Positions 43,644-53,037 of a stretch of 64,000 nt of DNA are shown here, in pieces. Made by a program: the position numbers and the translations under genes. The notes beneath the pieces were generated by a model. The model was not told the origin of the DNA. It saw nothing but the letters and a program-made list of their open reading frames with translations, and ran no database searches. This stretch comes from a bacterium. Its GTDB lineage: Bacteria; Methylomirabilota; Methylomirabilia; Methylomirabilales; 2-02-FULL-66-22. Position 1 is the first letter of the stretch. Each line of letters opens with the position of its first letter. The stretch covers positions 27,672 to 91,671 of the forward strand of contig JAKPQH010000093.1 of NCBI GenBank assembly GCA_029580855.1, written 5' to 3'.

Positions 43644-44960
43644 ATGGATCACCGACGATGGCGGCACTGGGCGATACGGGCGTTTCTGGCGGGCGGCGTG
43701 CTGGCAGGGGGAGTCGCCGGAGTCTTCTTCCTGTTCCGTCCTCCCCAGGTGACCGTGGCGGCTGCCGCCATTCGGGAGATCGCTCCCGCCGTCCAGGGAG
43801 TCGGCACCGTGGAGGCCAAAACGGTGGTCAGGGTCTCGGCCAAGATCACGGGACGTCTGGTGGCCGTCTTGGTCGACCAGGGAGACACCGTCCGGGCGGG
43901 TCAGCTCCTCGCCAGGCTGGACCGGGCGGAACAGCAGGCCGAGGTGGCGCAGGCGGAGGCCACCGTGCAACGGGCGCGGCTGGCGGTCGTCGCACAGGAG
44001 GTCGCTCTCCGCAAGGCTGCCGCCAACGTGCAGGCGGCCGACGCGATGGTCGGGCGTCTCCAGGCGACGGAGGGTCTGGCCAGCGTCAACGCCGCGCGGT
44101 GGCGGCAGCTTCATCACGAGGGCGGGGTCTCCCGGGTCGAGATGGATGTTCGCGTGACCGAAGCCATCGCCGCGGGGCAAGAGCTGCGAAGTGCAGAGGC
44201 CCAACGGCGGGTCGCGGAGGAGGAGCTGGCGGTGGGGCGGGCCAGTCTGGAGGCGCTCCGGCAGGAGGTCCGTGTGGCGGAGGCTGCCCTCGCGGCGATG
44301 CGGGCGCGACAGGCGGATACCGAGATCCGAAGCCCGCTGGACGGGGTGGTGGTGCTGCGAGAGCTCGAGGCCGGCGCCACGGTGAACCCGGGCAGCGGAA
44401 TTCTCAAGATCGCCGATCCCCGTACCGTCTGGGTCACCGTGCACGTGGACGAGCGGGACCTCGCCAGTCTCGGCGTCGGAGATCGCGCGGAGATTTCCTT
44501 GCGCTCGCTCCCCGGCCGCCCGCTCCCCGGCCGCGTCGCGCGCATCCAGCGCGAGAGCGACCGGGTTACGGAGCAGCTGGCCGTGGACGTCGCGTTCCTC
44601 GAGCGGCCCGGACGACTCACGCTGGGCGAGCAAGCCGAGGCCCGGATCCGGCCGCGGCTACGACAGCGCGCGGTGGCCGTGCCGCTGGGGGCGCTCGTCC
44701 GGACGGCGGATGGCCCCGGCGTGTGGACCGTGGTCGCCGGACGGCTGGCCTTCCGTTCGGTGCGCCTTGGCGTCGCCGATCCCGCCGGTTGGGTCGAGGC
44801 GCTGGACGGCGTCCGCGAGGGGGACGATGTCGTCGTGGCTCCCGGGCGGCTGGCGGACCGTCGAAACGAAGGGCGGCGGGTGACGGTGGTGCGGGCGCAG
44901 CCTACGGGTCGGAGTTCCGCCGGGGCCTGGCAGTCCGCGCAGGCCGAGGAGGCGAAGTGA
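43644..44960 (+). CDS. HlyD/MacA-type membrane-fusion protein
   Basis: A 438-residue periplasmic adaptor anchored by one N-terminal helix (WAIRAFLAGGVLAGGVAGVF). A lipoyl/barrel part (VSAKITGRLVAVLVDQGDTV, RAGQLLARLD) and a long helical hairpin (RAEQQAEVAQAEATVQRARL to RQEVRVAEAALAAMRARQAD) follow, then the second lipoyl half (TEIRSPLDGVVVLRELEAGA) and beta-barrel (DPRTVWVTVHVDERDLASLG). Links an inner-membrane ABC pump to the outer membrane or cell surface. Coupled by a GTGA overlap to the permease gene. Confidence 0.9.
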   Translation: MDHRRWRHWAIRAFLAGGVLAGGVAGVFFLFRPPQVTVAAAAIREIAPAVQGVGTVEAKTVVRVSAKITGRLVAVLVDQGDTVRAGQLLARLDRAEQQAEVAQAEATVQRARLAVVAQEVALRKAAANVQAADAMVGRLQATEGLASVNAARWRQLHHEGGVSRVEMDVRVTEAIAAGQELRSAEAQRRVAEEELAVGRASLEALRQEVRVAEAALAAMRARQADTEIRSPLDGVVVLRELEAGATVNPGSGILKIADPRTVWVTVHVDERDLASLGVGDRAEISLRSLPGRPLPGRVARIQRESDRVTEQLAVDVAFLERPGRLTLGEQAEARIRPRLRQRAVAVPLGALVRTADGPGVWTVVAGRLAFRSVRLGVADPAGWVEALDGVREGDDVVVAPGRLADRRNEGRRVTVVRAQPTGRSSAGAWQSAQAEEAK

Positions 44961-46153
44961 ACCTCGCCGTTCGGGACGTGCGCCACCGGCTGGGGCGATT
45001 TCTCTTGACGGCGCTGGGGCTAGGTCTGCTCCTCGGTACCGTCATGGCCATGGGGGGTATCTACCGCGGGCTGGTGGAGGATGCGCTGGCCCTGGTGCGC
45101 ATGTCGGGAGCGGACCTCTGGGTCGTGCAGAAGGACACCAACGGACCCTTCGCGGAGACCTCGCGCGTTCCCGAGGACGTTGCCCGGACCATCCGCGCGG
45201 TGCCCGGCGTCCGTGACGCGAGCGCCGTCGCGTTCCAGACGCTGCAGTTCCGCGTCGGCGCCAAGCCGTTCCGTGTACAGCTCGTGGGCCATCAGCCCGG
45301 CGCGATGGGCGGCCCCGCCGCGGTGGTCGCCGGTCGCCCCATGGTCCGGAGCCGCTACGAGATGCTGGTGGACCGGAGGGCCGGCGTGCCGCTGGGTGCG
45401 GAGATCCGGATCGGGCGCCAGTCCTTCAGCGTCGTGGGGCTGACCGACGGGGTCGTCTCCAGCTCGGGCGATCCGGCCGTCTTCGTCTCGCTCCGCGACG
45501 CACAGGACATCCAGTTCCTGAAGGCCAACGAGGCGGTGAGGAACGAGCGGGTGCGCCTCCAGGCCGACCTGGAGGCGACGCCCGCCGTTGCCGGCGTGCC
45601 CGCCGCGGCCCTCGCGCCCATCCTCCAGGACACGCACCTCGCGAACGCCATCCTGGTCCGGCTGGAGCCGTGGGCAGCCCCGCGAGACGTGGCGGCACGG
45701 ATCGAACGGTGGAACCACTACCGCGCGATGACCGCGGCCGAACAGGAGGATCTGCTCGCCAAGAACGTGATCGAGCGGAACCGCCAGCAGATCCTGCTCT
45801 TCCGGATCATCCTCCTCTCCGTGTCGACGGTGGTGATCGCCCTGGTGGTCTTCACGATGACCATGGAGAAGACGCGTGACATCGCGACGCTCAAGATCAT
45901 CGGAGCGCCGGACCGCACCATCGCCGGGCTGATCCTCCAGCAGGCCCTGGCCCTCGGCGTGCTCGGGTATGGGCTGGGCGGCGTTCTGATCAGTCTGACC
46001 CTGCAATACTTTCCGCGGCGGGTGGCGATCCTGCCCTTCGATCAGTACGTGTTGTTCGGGATCGTGCTGGTGATCTGCGTGCTGGCGAGCCTGTTCGGCA
46101 TTCGCCGCGCGCTCCGCGTGAACCCCACGCTCGCCCTGGGAGGCGGCGCCTGA
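44957..46153 (+). CDS. FtsX/MacB/DevC-type ABC exporter permease
   Basis: A 398-residue permease. An N-terminal helix ([20 protein letters not shown]) precedes a periplasmic MacB-PCD-like domain ([20 protein letters not shown]). Three C-terminal helices of the FtsX domain follow: [40 protein letters not shown] and [20 protein letters not shown], with the coupling segment [15 protein letters not shown]. It has DevC-like length. It starts at a GTG overlapping the upstream stop and ends in a TGATG overlap with the ATPase gene. Confidence 0.9.
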   Translation: MNLAVRDVRHRLGRFLLTALGLGLLLGTVMAMGGIYRGLVEDALALVRMSGADLWVVQKDTNGPFAETSRVPEDVARTIRAVPGVRDASAVAFQTLQFRVGAKPFRVQLVGHQPGAMGGPAAVVAGRPMVRSRYEMLVDRRAGVPLGAEIRIGRQSFSVVGLTDGVVSSSGDPAVFVSLRDAQDIQFLKANEAVRNERVRLQADLEATPAVAGVPAAALAPILQDTHLANAILVRLEPWAAPRDVAARIERWNHYRAMTAAEQEDLLAKNVIERNRQQILLFRIILLSVSTVVIALVVFTMTMEKTRDIATLKIIGAPDRTIAGLILQQALALGVLGYGLGGVLISLTLQYFPRRVAILPFDQYVLFGIVLVICVLASLFGIRRALRVNPTLALGGGA

Positions 46154-46833
46154 TGTCGGCCATTGCGGCGGAGCATGTGACGAAGGTCTTCGGTCGGGGC
46201 GAGACCGAAGTCGTCGCCCTCAAGGATGTGAACCTGACGGTCGAGCCGGGGGAGTTGGTCGCCCTGATGGGGCCCAGCGGATCCGGAAAAACGACGCTGC
46301 TCCGCGCCCTCTCGCTGATCGATCCGCCTAGTCGCGGCTGCATCACGATCGGGGGTCAGCAGATCTGCGGCGACGCCGTGGCCACGGTGGACGACCGGCG
46401 CCTCCGGCGCGAGAAGGTCGGGATCATCTTTCAGTCCTACAACCTGATCCCCTTCCTCACCGCGGCGGAGAACGTCGCGCTGGTCCTGACGCTGAACGGT
46501 GTGCCGCGCGGCGAGGCTCTGCGCCGGGCGCGGGAGTTGCTGCAGAGCCTGGATCTCGCGCACCGTGCCGACACCTATCCCGCCACGCTGTCGGGAGGGG
46601 AACAGCAGCGGCTGGCGGTCGCCCGCGCCGTGATCAACAATCCGGCCGTGATCCTGGCGGACGAACCCACCGCCGCCTTGGATACGGAGCGCGGAAAGGC
46701 CGTGATGGGCCTCCTCCGGCGGCTCGGGCGCGAGCGCGGCGCCGCGGTCATCGTGGTCACCCACGACGAGCGGATGCTGGAGGGGTTCGATCACATCTAC
46801 CACATGGTCGACGGGAGGATCGCGAACAACTGA
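46153..46833 (+). CDS. LolD/MacB/DevA-type ABC exporter ATPase
   Basis: A 226-residue ATPase: Walker [11 protein letters not shown]-loop [20 protein letters not shown] (typical of the MacB/LolD group), signature [15 protein letters not shown], Walker [13 protein letters not shown] and switch THDE. With the adaptor and permease genes it forms a complete tripartite-type exporter of DevBCA/MacAB style, perhaps for a lipid, peptide or drug. All three genes are translationally coupled. Confidence 0.94.
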   Translation: MSAIAAEHVTKVFGRGETEVVALKDVNLTVEPGELVALMGPSGSGKTTLLRALSLIDPPSRGCITIGGQQICGDAVATVDDRRLRREKVGIIFQSYNLIPFLTAAENVALVLTLNGVPRGEALRRARELLQSLDLAHRADTYPATLSGGEQQRLAVARAVINNPAVILADEPTAALDTERGKAVMGLLRRLGRERGAAVIVVTHDERMLEGFDHIYHMVDGRIANN

Positions 46834-46947
46834 GCGGGGAGACCGGCGGGGGAAAGGCCCCATCCGCGCGCGACCGCGCGCGGCGCCGGCCCGTGTCGGG
46901 AGCCGGAGTGGATCCGCTGGCCAAGGGCACGGCACGGCGACCCGCGG

Positions 46948-47592
46948 CTACCCCCTCGTCGTCCACCCGGCTCCGTACAGAAAGAAGACAATGCCGGCAC
47001 AGGCCGCGAGAGACACGGTGATCAAAGCCAGCGCATCGAGGTACGCGCTGATGACGTGGTAGCTGTGCCCGAAGTAGTATCCGACCAGCAAGAGAAATAG
47101 GGATTTTGGTAGGGTGCCGAGCAGGTTGAACCAGAAGAACGCCGCAAAAGGGATGCGGACCACGCCCGCCGTCAAGAGGATCAAGCCCCCGACGCCATGG
47201 GTCAGCTTGCCCATCAGCAGCGTCGCGCCGACATGCCGGTCGAAGCGGACTCGGAGCTTTTCGATCCGGTCCCGGACATCGGGCAGGCGGCGGGTCCGAC
47301 GCTCCAGGAGACGATGGGTCCCGATCCGGCCGGCAAGGTAGTAGAGCGTGTCGCCGACCAGGTCGGCCGTCACGGCCAGGGCGTACGTGGGCGTGAAGTC
47401 GAGGTGGCCGAGCGATACCAGGAGCCCGGAGATCACCGTTATGATGGGGCCTTCGGCGACCATGATGGGAAACAGAAGTACGTACCGGTAGCGGATCAGC
47501 CAGCCCACAATCTCCCCGAGCGGAAGAGAAAAGAACGGCAGCATCATGAGGGCCAGCGTGCCGCGGGGCCACAACGGGCGGGGGAGCCGCAT
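46948..47592 (-). CDS. DedA-family membrane protein
   Basis: A 214-residue inner-membrane protein of the DedA/SNARE-associated superfamily, a group now linked to lipid (undecaprenyl phosphate or phospholipid) translocation. Visible: FPIMVAEGPIITVISGLLVS, with the conserved E-GP of the re-entrant loop, GDTLYYLAGRIGTHRLLERR and FNLLGTLPKSLFLLLVGYYF. Start MRLPRP follows GGTGAG. It is the last of four co-directional genes with a phosphatase and two glycosyltransferases, supporting a role in lipid-carrier handling. Confidence 0.87.
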   Translation of the reverse strand: MRLPRPLWPRGTLALMMLPFFSLPLGEIVGWLIRYRYVLLFPIMVAEGPIITVISGLLVSLGHLDFTPTYALAVTADLVGDTLYYLAGRIGTHRLLERRTRRLPDVRDRIEKLRVRFDRHVGATLLMGKLTHGVGGLILLTAGVVRIPFAAFFWFNLLGTLPKSLFLLLVGYYFGHSYHVISAYLDALALITVSLAACAGIVFFLYGAGWTTRG

Positions 47593-47597
47593 TGCGC

Positions 47598-48392
47598 TCA
47601 CCGGGGCACGCGGCGGAGCGGTCGGGATGGCGCTGGCAATCGGTGCGGCGCCCGCGCCGGGCGGATATCCGTCGAGGTCCGCGTAAAAGGCCGACCGAAG
47701 AGCAGAACCCAAACATAGTTGACTGCGTACCGCACTCCGGTGGCGATGACGCCCTCGGCGGTGAGACGTCGCCCGGACGCGTAGATCGGCAGGCGGAAGG
47801 TGAACGCGACGCGACCGACCCGGCACAGGCGCCGAGCGATGTCGGTGTCCTCCCCGTAAAAAGCGATGCTCGTATCGAACCCTCCGATGGCCTCCAGCGC
47901 CCGTCGGCGGCAGACAAAATTCCCCCCTTGGGCTATGGACCCGGTCCGGAAGATGATCCTGGCCACCAGCGAGCTTCCAAAGGCCACGGCGTAAAAAAGC
48001 CGCGTCCCGACCTGGACCCATCGGGGCGCATCGTAGTAGACGAACGGACCGCTCAGGCACACCAGGCGCTCGTCCTTGGCGAATTCCCCGTATACCCTCG
48101 CGAGCCAGCCGGGTGGCAGCATGGTATCGGCATCGACATTGGCGATCAGATCGCCACGGCTGGCGGCCAACCCCGCCTGTCGGGCGAAGGTGATTCCTTT
48201 TCTGGGTTCTCGAACGAGGATGGCTCCCGGGTATCCGGCCACGATCGCCGCGGTGTCGTCCGTGCTGGCGTTATCCACGACGACGACCTCGGTCTCCTCG
48301 TGCGTCCCACGCGCTTCCCGGAAAACGGTCTCCAGACACCGGCCGATATTGGCGGCCTCGTTGTACGCGGGAATCACAAAGCTGAGTTTCAT
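47598..48392 (-). CDS. Glycosyltransferase family 2
   Basis: A 264-residue GT-A glycosyltransferase. MKLSFVIPAYNEAANIGRCL at the start, nucleotide-sugar motif VVVDNASTDDTAAI, the D-x-D in IANVDADTMLPPGW and the acceptor-side YGEDTDIARRL. C-terminal hydrophobic stretches (VRYAVNYVWVLLFG) suggest membrane association. It transfers sugar from an activated donor to a lipid or glycan acceptor. It begins inside the last 122 bases of the preceding glycosyltransferase frame and ends five bases before DedA. Confidence 0.88.
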   Translation of the reverse strand: MKLSFVIPAYNEAANIGRCLETVFREARGTHEETEVVVVDNASTDDTAAIVAGYPGAILVREPRKGITFARQAGLAASRGDLIANVDADTMLPPGWLARVYGEFAKDERLVCLSGPFVYYDAPRWVQVGTRLFYAVAFGSSLVARIIFRTGSIAQGGNFVCRRRALEAIGGFDTSIAFYGEDTDIARRLCRVGRVAFTFRLPIYASGRRLTAEGVIATGVRYAVNYVWVLLFGRPFTRTSTDIRPARAPHRLPAPSRPLRRVPR

Positions 48393-49644
48393 CCGGTTCG
48401 CCTCCCGGCGGGTCGAGCGCCCCCGCCCTCGATCCTGCGCGCAACGACCCGGCACGCCGGCGTCGGGCCGACTCCACGACCCGCCCGTACAGGTCTTCCC
48501 ACTCGAGCGCGACCGCGGACGCGGAAAAGGCCCGAACGAACGCCCGTCCTCCGCTGCCCAGCCGGCGCCGGAGTTCAGGACGGCGGAGCAGACACGCGAC
48601 CCCCCGGGCAAGGGCGTCACGGTCTCCGGGATCCACCAGGATGCCGTTGGCCTCGGTGATATACTCCGTCAGCCCCCACGCGCGGGCCCCGACCACCGGG
48701 AGTCCGCACGCCATGGCCTGCATGGCGGCCATGCTTTGCGTCTCCGCCGTGCTCGGGATCACGAACACGTCCGACGCGTTGTAGACTTCGGCCAGACGGC
48801 GCACATCCGGAAGGAACCCCAGGAACTTTACACGCTCCTCGACGCCCAAGGACGCGCAGAGCGCCTTGAGGCCGTCCTCCTGGGCGCCTCGACCGACCAG
48901 CGCCAAACATATCTCCGGATATGCCGCCGCCAAAGCCGCAACCGCCTCGATGGCAAGATCCAGTCGCTTCTCCGCGGCCAGCCGGCCCGCGTACAGGATC
49001 GTCATCTCGGGGAAACCGAATTTCCGCTTGAGCCGCGCCTTGTCCGGCCGCGGGGAAAACACGTCCAGTCGGATCGGGTTGGACACCACGCGGTGCGGCG
49101 CGCGGAAACCAAAGGTTTCCATCTCGTCGAAGATCGCACGCGCGGGCGAACTGACGAAGTCGCACCGATTGTAGAACCAGGCTGTGTACCGCGCCGCCAG
49201 GCGCCGCAGCCAGTCTGCGCGCACGGGAGCGTACCCCAGGAATTCCGTCAGGGGGGTATGATTTGTGCCTACCAAGGGCGTGCCGAGCATCCGCGCCGCC
49301 CTCACACCCTCCAGGCCCACGCCAAAGGGAAGGTGGACATGAACCAGGTCGGGCCGGAACCGCCGGAGCCGACGCCAGCACCGGCCGGTGGGCACGACGA
49401 TGCGCCCCTGCGCCGTCCCGGTGGGGTATGGGAGGGAGGGCAGCCGTGTGACGCCGACGGCCCGCCCCAGCTCAATTTCGTCCGGGGGAAGTCCGAGCCG
49501 CGCGTGATCCGGCCGCGTGTACCGCGGGGCGTAGATGTGGATGTGGTGGCCCCGGCCGGCCAACTCGCATCCGACGGCCACGATCGAATCGGCGATTCCA
49601 CTGAGCTCCGGATAGAAGTTGTCGGAGAAGACGCCGATCCGCAT
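48271..49644 (-). CDS. Glycosyltransferase family 4 (GT-B, PimB/MgtA-like)
   Basis: A 457-residue GT-B fold enzyme. Opening MRIGVFSDNFYPELSGIADS, acceptor histidine LVHVHLPFGVG and VGTNHTPLTEF, donor-site PIRLDVFSPRP, AGRLAAEKRLDLAIEAVAAL and E-x7-E region STAETQSMAAMQAMACGLPV. This pattern resembles mannosyl- or diacylglycerol glycosyltransferases. The last about 41 residues (after the GALDPPGGE) are read in a second frame over the next gene, so its true end may lie earlier or a frameshift may exist. Its start is coupled by TGATG to the phosphatase gene. Confidence 0.88.
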   Translation of the reverse strand: MRIGVFSDNFYPELSGIADSIVAVGCELAGRGHHIHIYAPRYTRPDHARLGLPPDEIELGRAVGVTRLPSLPYPTGTAQGRIVVPTGRCWRRLRRFRPDLVHVHLPFGVGLEGVRAARMLGTPLVGTNHTPLTEFLGYAPVRADWLRRLAARYTAWFYNRCDFVSSPARAIFDEMETFGFRAPHRVVSNPIRLDVFSPRPDKARLKRKFGFPEMTILYAGRLAAEKRLDLAIEAVAALAAAYPEICLALVGRGAQEDGLKALCASLGVEERVKFLGFLPDVRRLAEVYNASDVFVIPSTAETQSMAAMQAMACGLPVVGARAWGLTEYITEANGILVDPGDRDALARGVACLLRRPELRRRLGSGGRAFVRAFSASAVALEWEDLYGRVVESARRRRAGSLRAGSRAGALDPPGGEPDETQLCDSRVQRGRQYRPVSGDRFPGSAWDARGDRGRRRG

Positions 49645-50525
49645 CACTGTTCCCATGCCGGAGGGCCTGCTGGAGCTCCCCGGTTGCGAGTTCTGCCGGA
49701 GACAATGCGCCGCCTCAGCATCTGGTATTCCGCGGGAAACATCCGCTGCGCGATGCGGAAGAGGCTATCCGTGATGAAGAACGCGGCAAAAACATCGATG
49801 GAATAGTGAAGATGGCCGAAGAGCACCGCCACGGCAAAGATGCCCGCGGCGCCGAGCAAGATGTACCGGAGGGTCCTGTTCTCCCAAAAGATGAGCGACA
49901 GGAGGAACGGAAAGCCGGTGTGGCCGGAAAAGAAGAGGTCGCCCGCGAAGGTGAGTTTATCCATGATCCGGTTCGGGTCGAGCACCGCCTCGTCCATGGG
50001 GGGGCCGAGATGGGTCAGCACAACGAAGAAGGAACGGATCACGATAAAGAGGCTCACACTCTTCAGAACAAAGGGCACCGTTCGCGGCGCGGTCAGGAGG
50101 ATGGCCAGCACAAACGCCCACAACAGGAACGCACCATCGACGAAAACGATGTCCACGGGCAGCGTCGGTAGGCGATCCAGGAGTACGTCCCGCACCGCAC
50201 GGCCCGCATGGAGGGACGCGTACGTGCCCGCGACGTAATTGACGACCAGGCCCGCGATGAGGAGGAGGACGCCTTGCAGAACGGAGCGACGGAAGGCCCG
50301 GTCCGACCAGCACGCGCCGTGCTCCGCCAGGCTGGCTCCGAGGTGCGGTCCCCGGGCGTCCGCCGGACACGCCGAGGCGGTGACCGCTCCACGGCCGGCA
50401 CGTCTCCCCAGCCGCCCGCGGCCCCGCACCGATGTCGCGCGCGCGGGTTTCCGCCGCGTCCGCGCCCGAGGTCGCGCGGCACACGCTCCGGATTGGGCGC
50501 TCGCCGCGGGCGTCCGATCGGTTCT
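49644..50525 (-). CDS. PAP2_C (sphingomyelin-synthase-like) membrane phosphatase/transferase
   Basis: About 293 residues. Several helices (SVLQGVLLLIAGLVVNYVAG, GAFLLWAFVLAILLTA, SVSLFIVIRSFFVV) frame a catalytic pair: GDLFFSGHTGFPFLLSLIFW and FGHLHYSIDVFAAFFITDSL. The SGHT and HYSID motifs are those of sphingomyelin synthase-like PAP2 enzymes, which move phosphoryl headgroups between lipids. The first about 60 residues are arginine-rich with no good ribosome site, so the real start is probably later. First gene of a coupled unit with two glycosyltransferases and DedA. Confidence 0.82.
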   Translation of the reverse strand, partial: RTDRTPAASAQSGACAARPRARTRRKPARATSVRGRGRLGRRAGRGAVTASACPADARGPHLGASLAEHGACWSDRAFRRSVLQGVLLLIAGLVVNYVAGTYASLHAGRAVRDVLLDRLPTLPVDIVFVDGAFLLWAFVLAILLTAPRTVPFVLKSVSLFIVIRSFFVVLTHLGPPMDEAVLDPNRIMDKLTFAGDLFFSGHTGFPFLLSLIFWENRTLRYILLGAAGIFAVAVLFGHLHYSIDVFAAFFITDSLFRIAQRMFPAEYQMLRRRIVSGRTRNRGAPAGPPAWEQ

Positions 50526-50623
50526 CATCCTCCACCCGACGGCGAACGCGACGGCGCGCGACTTGCGGAGCGCATCGGGCGCTTCCATCGCCGCGGATCA
50601 CAACGCCTGCCCGCCGTTGGAAA

Positions 50624-50824
50624 TCAGAACCGGCTCCGGTGGTGCACCCTATGGCCGGCGGGCTGGATTCTGTCATACCCCACCAGTGCCCACAGAATGA
50701 TCACCGCGCCCAGCAACACGTCCGGGTACGACGCCCGGTGGAGCGCTGTGAACCCACCGACGATGGGCGCGACGATGAGCGCCACACCCAGCAAGGCTTC
50801 GACCCCCCAATAGCCGTTTCGCAT
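50624..50824 (-). CDS. Small two-helix SPW-type membrane protein
   Basis: A 66-residue protein with two hydrophobic segments (VEALLGVALIVAPIVGGFTA and DVLLGAVIILWALVGYDR), the pattern of SPW-repeat-like proteins. Start MRNGYWG follows a GAGGA site. A longer in-frame version begins in Arg/Gly-rich sequence and is not favoured. It lies just upstream of the PAP2 gene on the same strand. Function unknown. Confidence 0.65.
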   Translation of the reverse strand: MRNGYWGVEALLGVALIVAPIVGGFTALHRASYPDVLLGAVIILWALVGYDRIQPAGHRVHHRSRF

Positions 50825-51361
50825 AACCGTGTCCTCGTTCTGCCCTGTGCGCCCGCTCCATCCTCCGCCGTATTCGGCGGTGCCACCGGCGGGGCCGCGT
50901 GGAATGTTTCCCCGCGTCACGCACCAAACCCGCCGCCCGCCGCCGCGCTTCGCGGCCAAACACGGTCATACCCCCTCGCATAAACCGTACCAGCGCCCAC
51001 GGATGAAACCGCGGCCGGGAAAACACCCGGGAAATACGGCGGTCGGCGCGGCGTCCCGCGTCTGGCCCCCGTGCCCGCTGACGCACCCGTCGGGACCGAG
51101 ACGCGCACCCTGCACGGCACGACACGTCTAACCCCGCGCCGTCGGGACCCTGACGGGATGTGGATACACCTGACGCGGCGGGTAATGAGACGATACACCG
51201 TGAACGTTTCGCGCCGGGCAGGCGCGTCCTCGCCACCGCACACCGGATCGAGTCGAGAACGAAGGGTGCGCCGACGCCGACGCGTAACGGCGGGCCGCCG
51301 GCCGGCGCGCCGGGTTGTCCGGCGTGGAGATGCGCGGCGCGGCGGGAGTCCGCACGACCGG
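50825..51361. other. GC-rich intergenic region, no gene seen
   Basis: About 540 bases of very GC-rich sequence with long but arginine/proline-rich frames on both strands, none with a domain. It separates the lipid gene cluster from the two-component system. Confidence 0.45.
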
Positions 51362-52729
51362 TCAGGGCGACCGTCCCTCCAAGCCGTACTTCTTCATCTT
51401 GTAGCGGAGAACGCGCTCGCTGATGCCGAGGGCCTCGGCGGCCTGGGTCTGCACGCCGCCGCTCCGCGCCAAGGCGGACTCGATCGCCTGTCGTTCGATG
51501 TCGGCCAGGACGCCCGGGAGATCCTTGGGCAGGGGCTCGGCGGCGCCGCGCTGCCCGGGACGCAGCGTGGCGGGGAGATCCTCCATGTCGATCACGCGGC
51601 CGCGGCAGAGCAGGACTGCGCGCTCGACGATGTTCTCCAGCTCCCGGACGTTCCCGGGATATTCATACTTGAGCAGGGCATCCCGCGCGGCCGCGGTGAG
51701 GCCGGTGACATCCCGGTGGTTCTTTTGGGCGAACTTTCGCAGAAAATGCTCCAGGAGCAGCGGAATATCCTCGCGACGCTCCCGCAGCGGTGGGATCTGG
51801 ATGGTGACGACGTTCAGGCGGTAGTAGAGGTCCTCCCGGAACGCCCCCTCGCGGAGGGCCCGCTCCAGGTCTCGGTGCGTTGCGGCCAGCACGCGCACAT
51901 CGGCCCTCAGCGTCTGGTTCCCCCCGACCCGCTCGAACTCGCGCTCCTGCAGGACGCGCAGGAGTTTCACCTGGAGGGCGGGCGAGAGATCGCCGATCTC
52001 GTCAAGGAAGATCGAGCCGCCGTCGGCCTGCTCGAAGCGACCCTTGCGCCGCGCGATGGCGCCGGTGAAGGCACCCTTCTCGTGGCCGAACAGCTCGCTT
52101 TCCAGGAGTTGCTCGGGGAGCGCCGCGCAGTTCAAGCTGACCAGCGGCCCGTTCGCCCGGGACGAATTGAAGTGGATGGCCCGCGCGATCAATTCCTTTC
52201 CCGTGCCGCTCTCCCCCCGGATGAGGACCGTGGCGTCCGACGGGGCGACGCGTTTGGTCAGCGCCAGGACGTCCTGCATCCTGCCGCTCTCGCCGATGAT
52301 GCCCTCCAGCCGGTGCCGCTCGACGAGACGCGCCTGCAGGTCCCGAACCTCGCTGCGAAGCCGCGACCGCTCCGTCACCCGGGCCAGGCGGACCAGAAGC
52401 TCTTCCAGGTCGAGCGGTTTGGCGAGGTAGTCGGCCGCGCCGTCCTTCATGGCCTGGACGGCGGTCTCGACGGTGCCGTAGGCCGTCATCAGGACGAGGG
52501 GGATTTCGGGATTCACCGCCTTGATCCCCGACAACAGCTCGGGCCCGGACATGCCGGGCATCCGGCAGTCGCTGAGGACCAGGTCCACCTGACGGTTCGT
52601 GACATACGCTAGGGCCTCGGGGCCGCTCGCCGCCGCGAAGACCTCGTGCCCCTGCTTGGTCAAGAAGCCGCCGATCAATTCCCGCTGCGCCGGCTCATCG
52701 TCCACGACGACGATGCGAAGAGATTCCAT
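51362..52729 (-). CDS. NtrC/ZraR-type sigma-54-dependent response regulator
   Basis: A 455-residue three-domain regulator. Receiver domain 1-120 with phosphoacceptor D54 in LVLSDCRMPGM and the lysine in YLAKPLD. AAA+ domain about 140-375 with Walker A GESGTGKE, the sigma-54-contacting GAFTGA motif and Walker B GGSIFLDEIGDL. The C-terminal Fis-type helix-turn-helix (ALARSGGVQTQAAEALGISE, RVLRYKMKKYG) binds enhancer sites. It pairs with the kinase upstream on the same strand, though 308 bases including repeat R1 copy 3 separate them. A probable target promoter lies at 55591-55606. Confidence 0.95.
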   Translation of the reverse strand: MESLRIVVVDDEPAQRELIGGFLTKQGHEVFAAASGPEALAYVTNRQVDLVLSDCRMPGMSGPELLSGIKAVNPEIPLVLMTAYGTVETAVQAMKDGAADYLAKPLDLEELLVRLARVTERSRLRSEVRDLQARLVERHRLEGIIGESGRMQDVLALTKRVAPSDATVLIRGESGTGKELIARAIHFNSSRANGPLVSLNCAALPEQLLESELFGHEKGAFTGAIARRKGRFEQADGGSIFLDEIGDLSPALQVKLLRVLQEREFERVGGNQTLRADVRVLAATHRDLERALREGAFREDLYYRLNVVTIQIPPLRERREDIPLLLEHFLRKFAQKNHRDVTGLTAAARDALLKYEYPGNVRELENIVERAVLLCRGRVIDMEDLPATLRPGQRGAAEPLPKDLPGVLADIERQAIESALARSGGVQTQAAEALGISERVLRYKMKKYGLEGRSP

Positions 52730-52754
52730 CGGGATGCGACCTCAACGAAAAATG

Positions 52755-52803
52755 TAAAACCGACAACCGACAACCGAGAATTGAAAACCGACAACCGACA
52801 ACT
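52755..52803. repeat. CCGACAA heptamer repeat tract
   Basis: Repeated aaaaccgacaaccgacaa units, complementary to the tract near 27.7 kb, directly left of repeat R1 copy 3. Low-complexity and non-coding. Confidence 0.5.
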
Positions 52804-52814
52804 GGACAATGAGC

Positions 52815-53009
52815 AACGAGACTTCGCCTCAGACCGACGAGGCATGGATCTCGTCACCCCGGCCCCGGTTTTCATCGGGGTAAACTCCAGCCGGGGTCCA
52901 GTGTCACGAAAAGATCTCCTGGATTCCGGCGTCCGCCGGAATGACGTATCAAGGCCCGGCCCAAACTTGACTCATTTGCAGCACGTTCTGTTCTTCAAGC
53001 AACGCTAGC
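52815..53009 (+). repeat. Dispersed repeat family R1, copy 3
   Basis: A third copy (see 8381-8575), beginning aacgagacttcgcctc and ending caagcaacgctagc. It carries the same hairpin attccggcg/cgccggaat and the cggcccaaacttgactcat block. It lies between the kinase and regulator genes of a two-component system that would normally be adjacent. Confidence 0.87.
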
Positions 53010-53037
53010 CCCAAACCAGCGGCCGGCGCTCGGGTGC

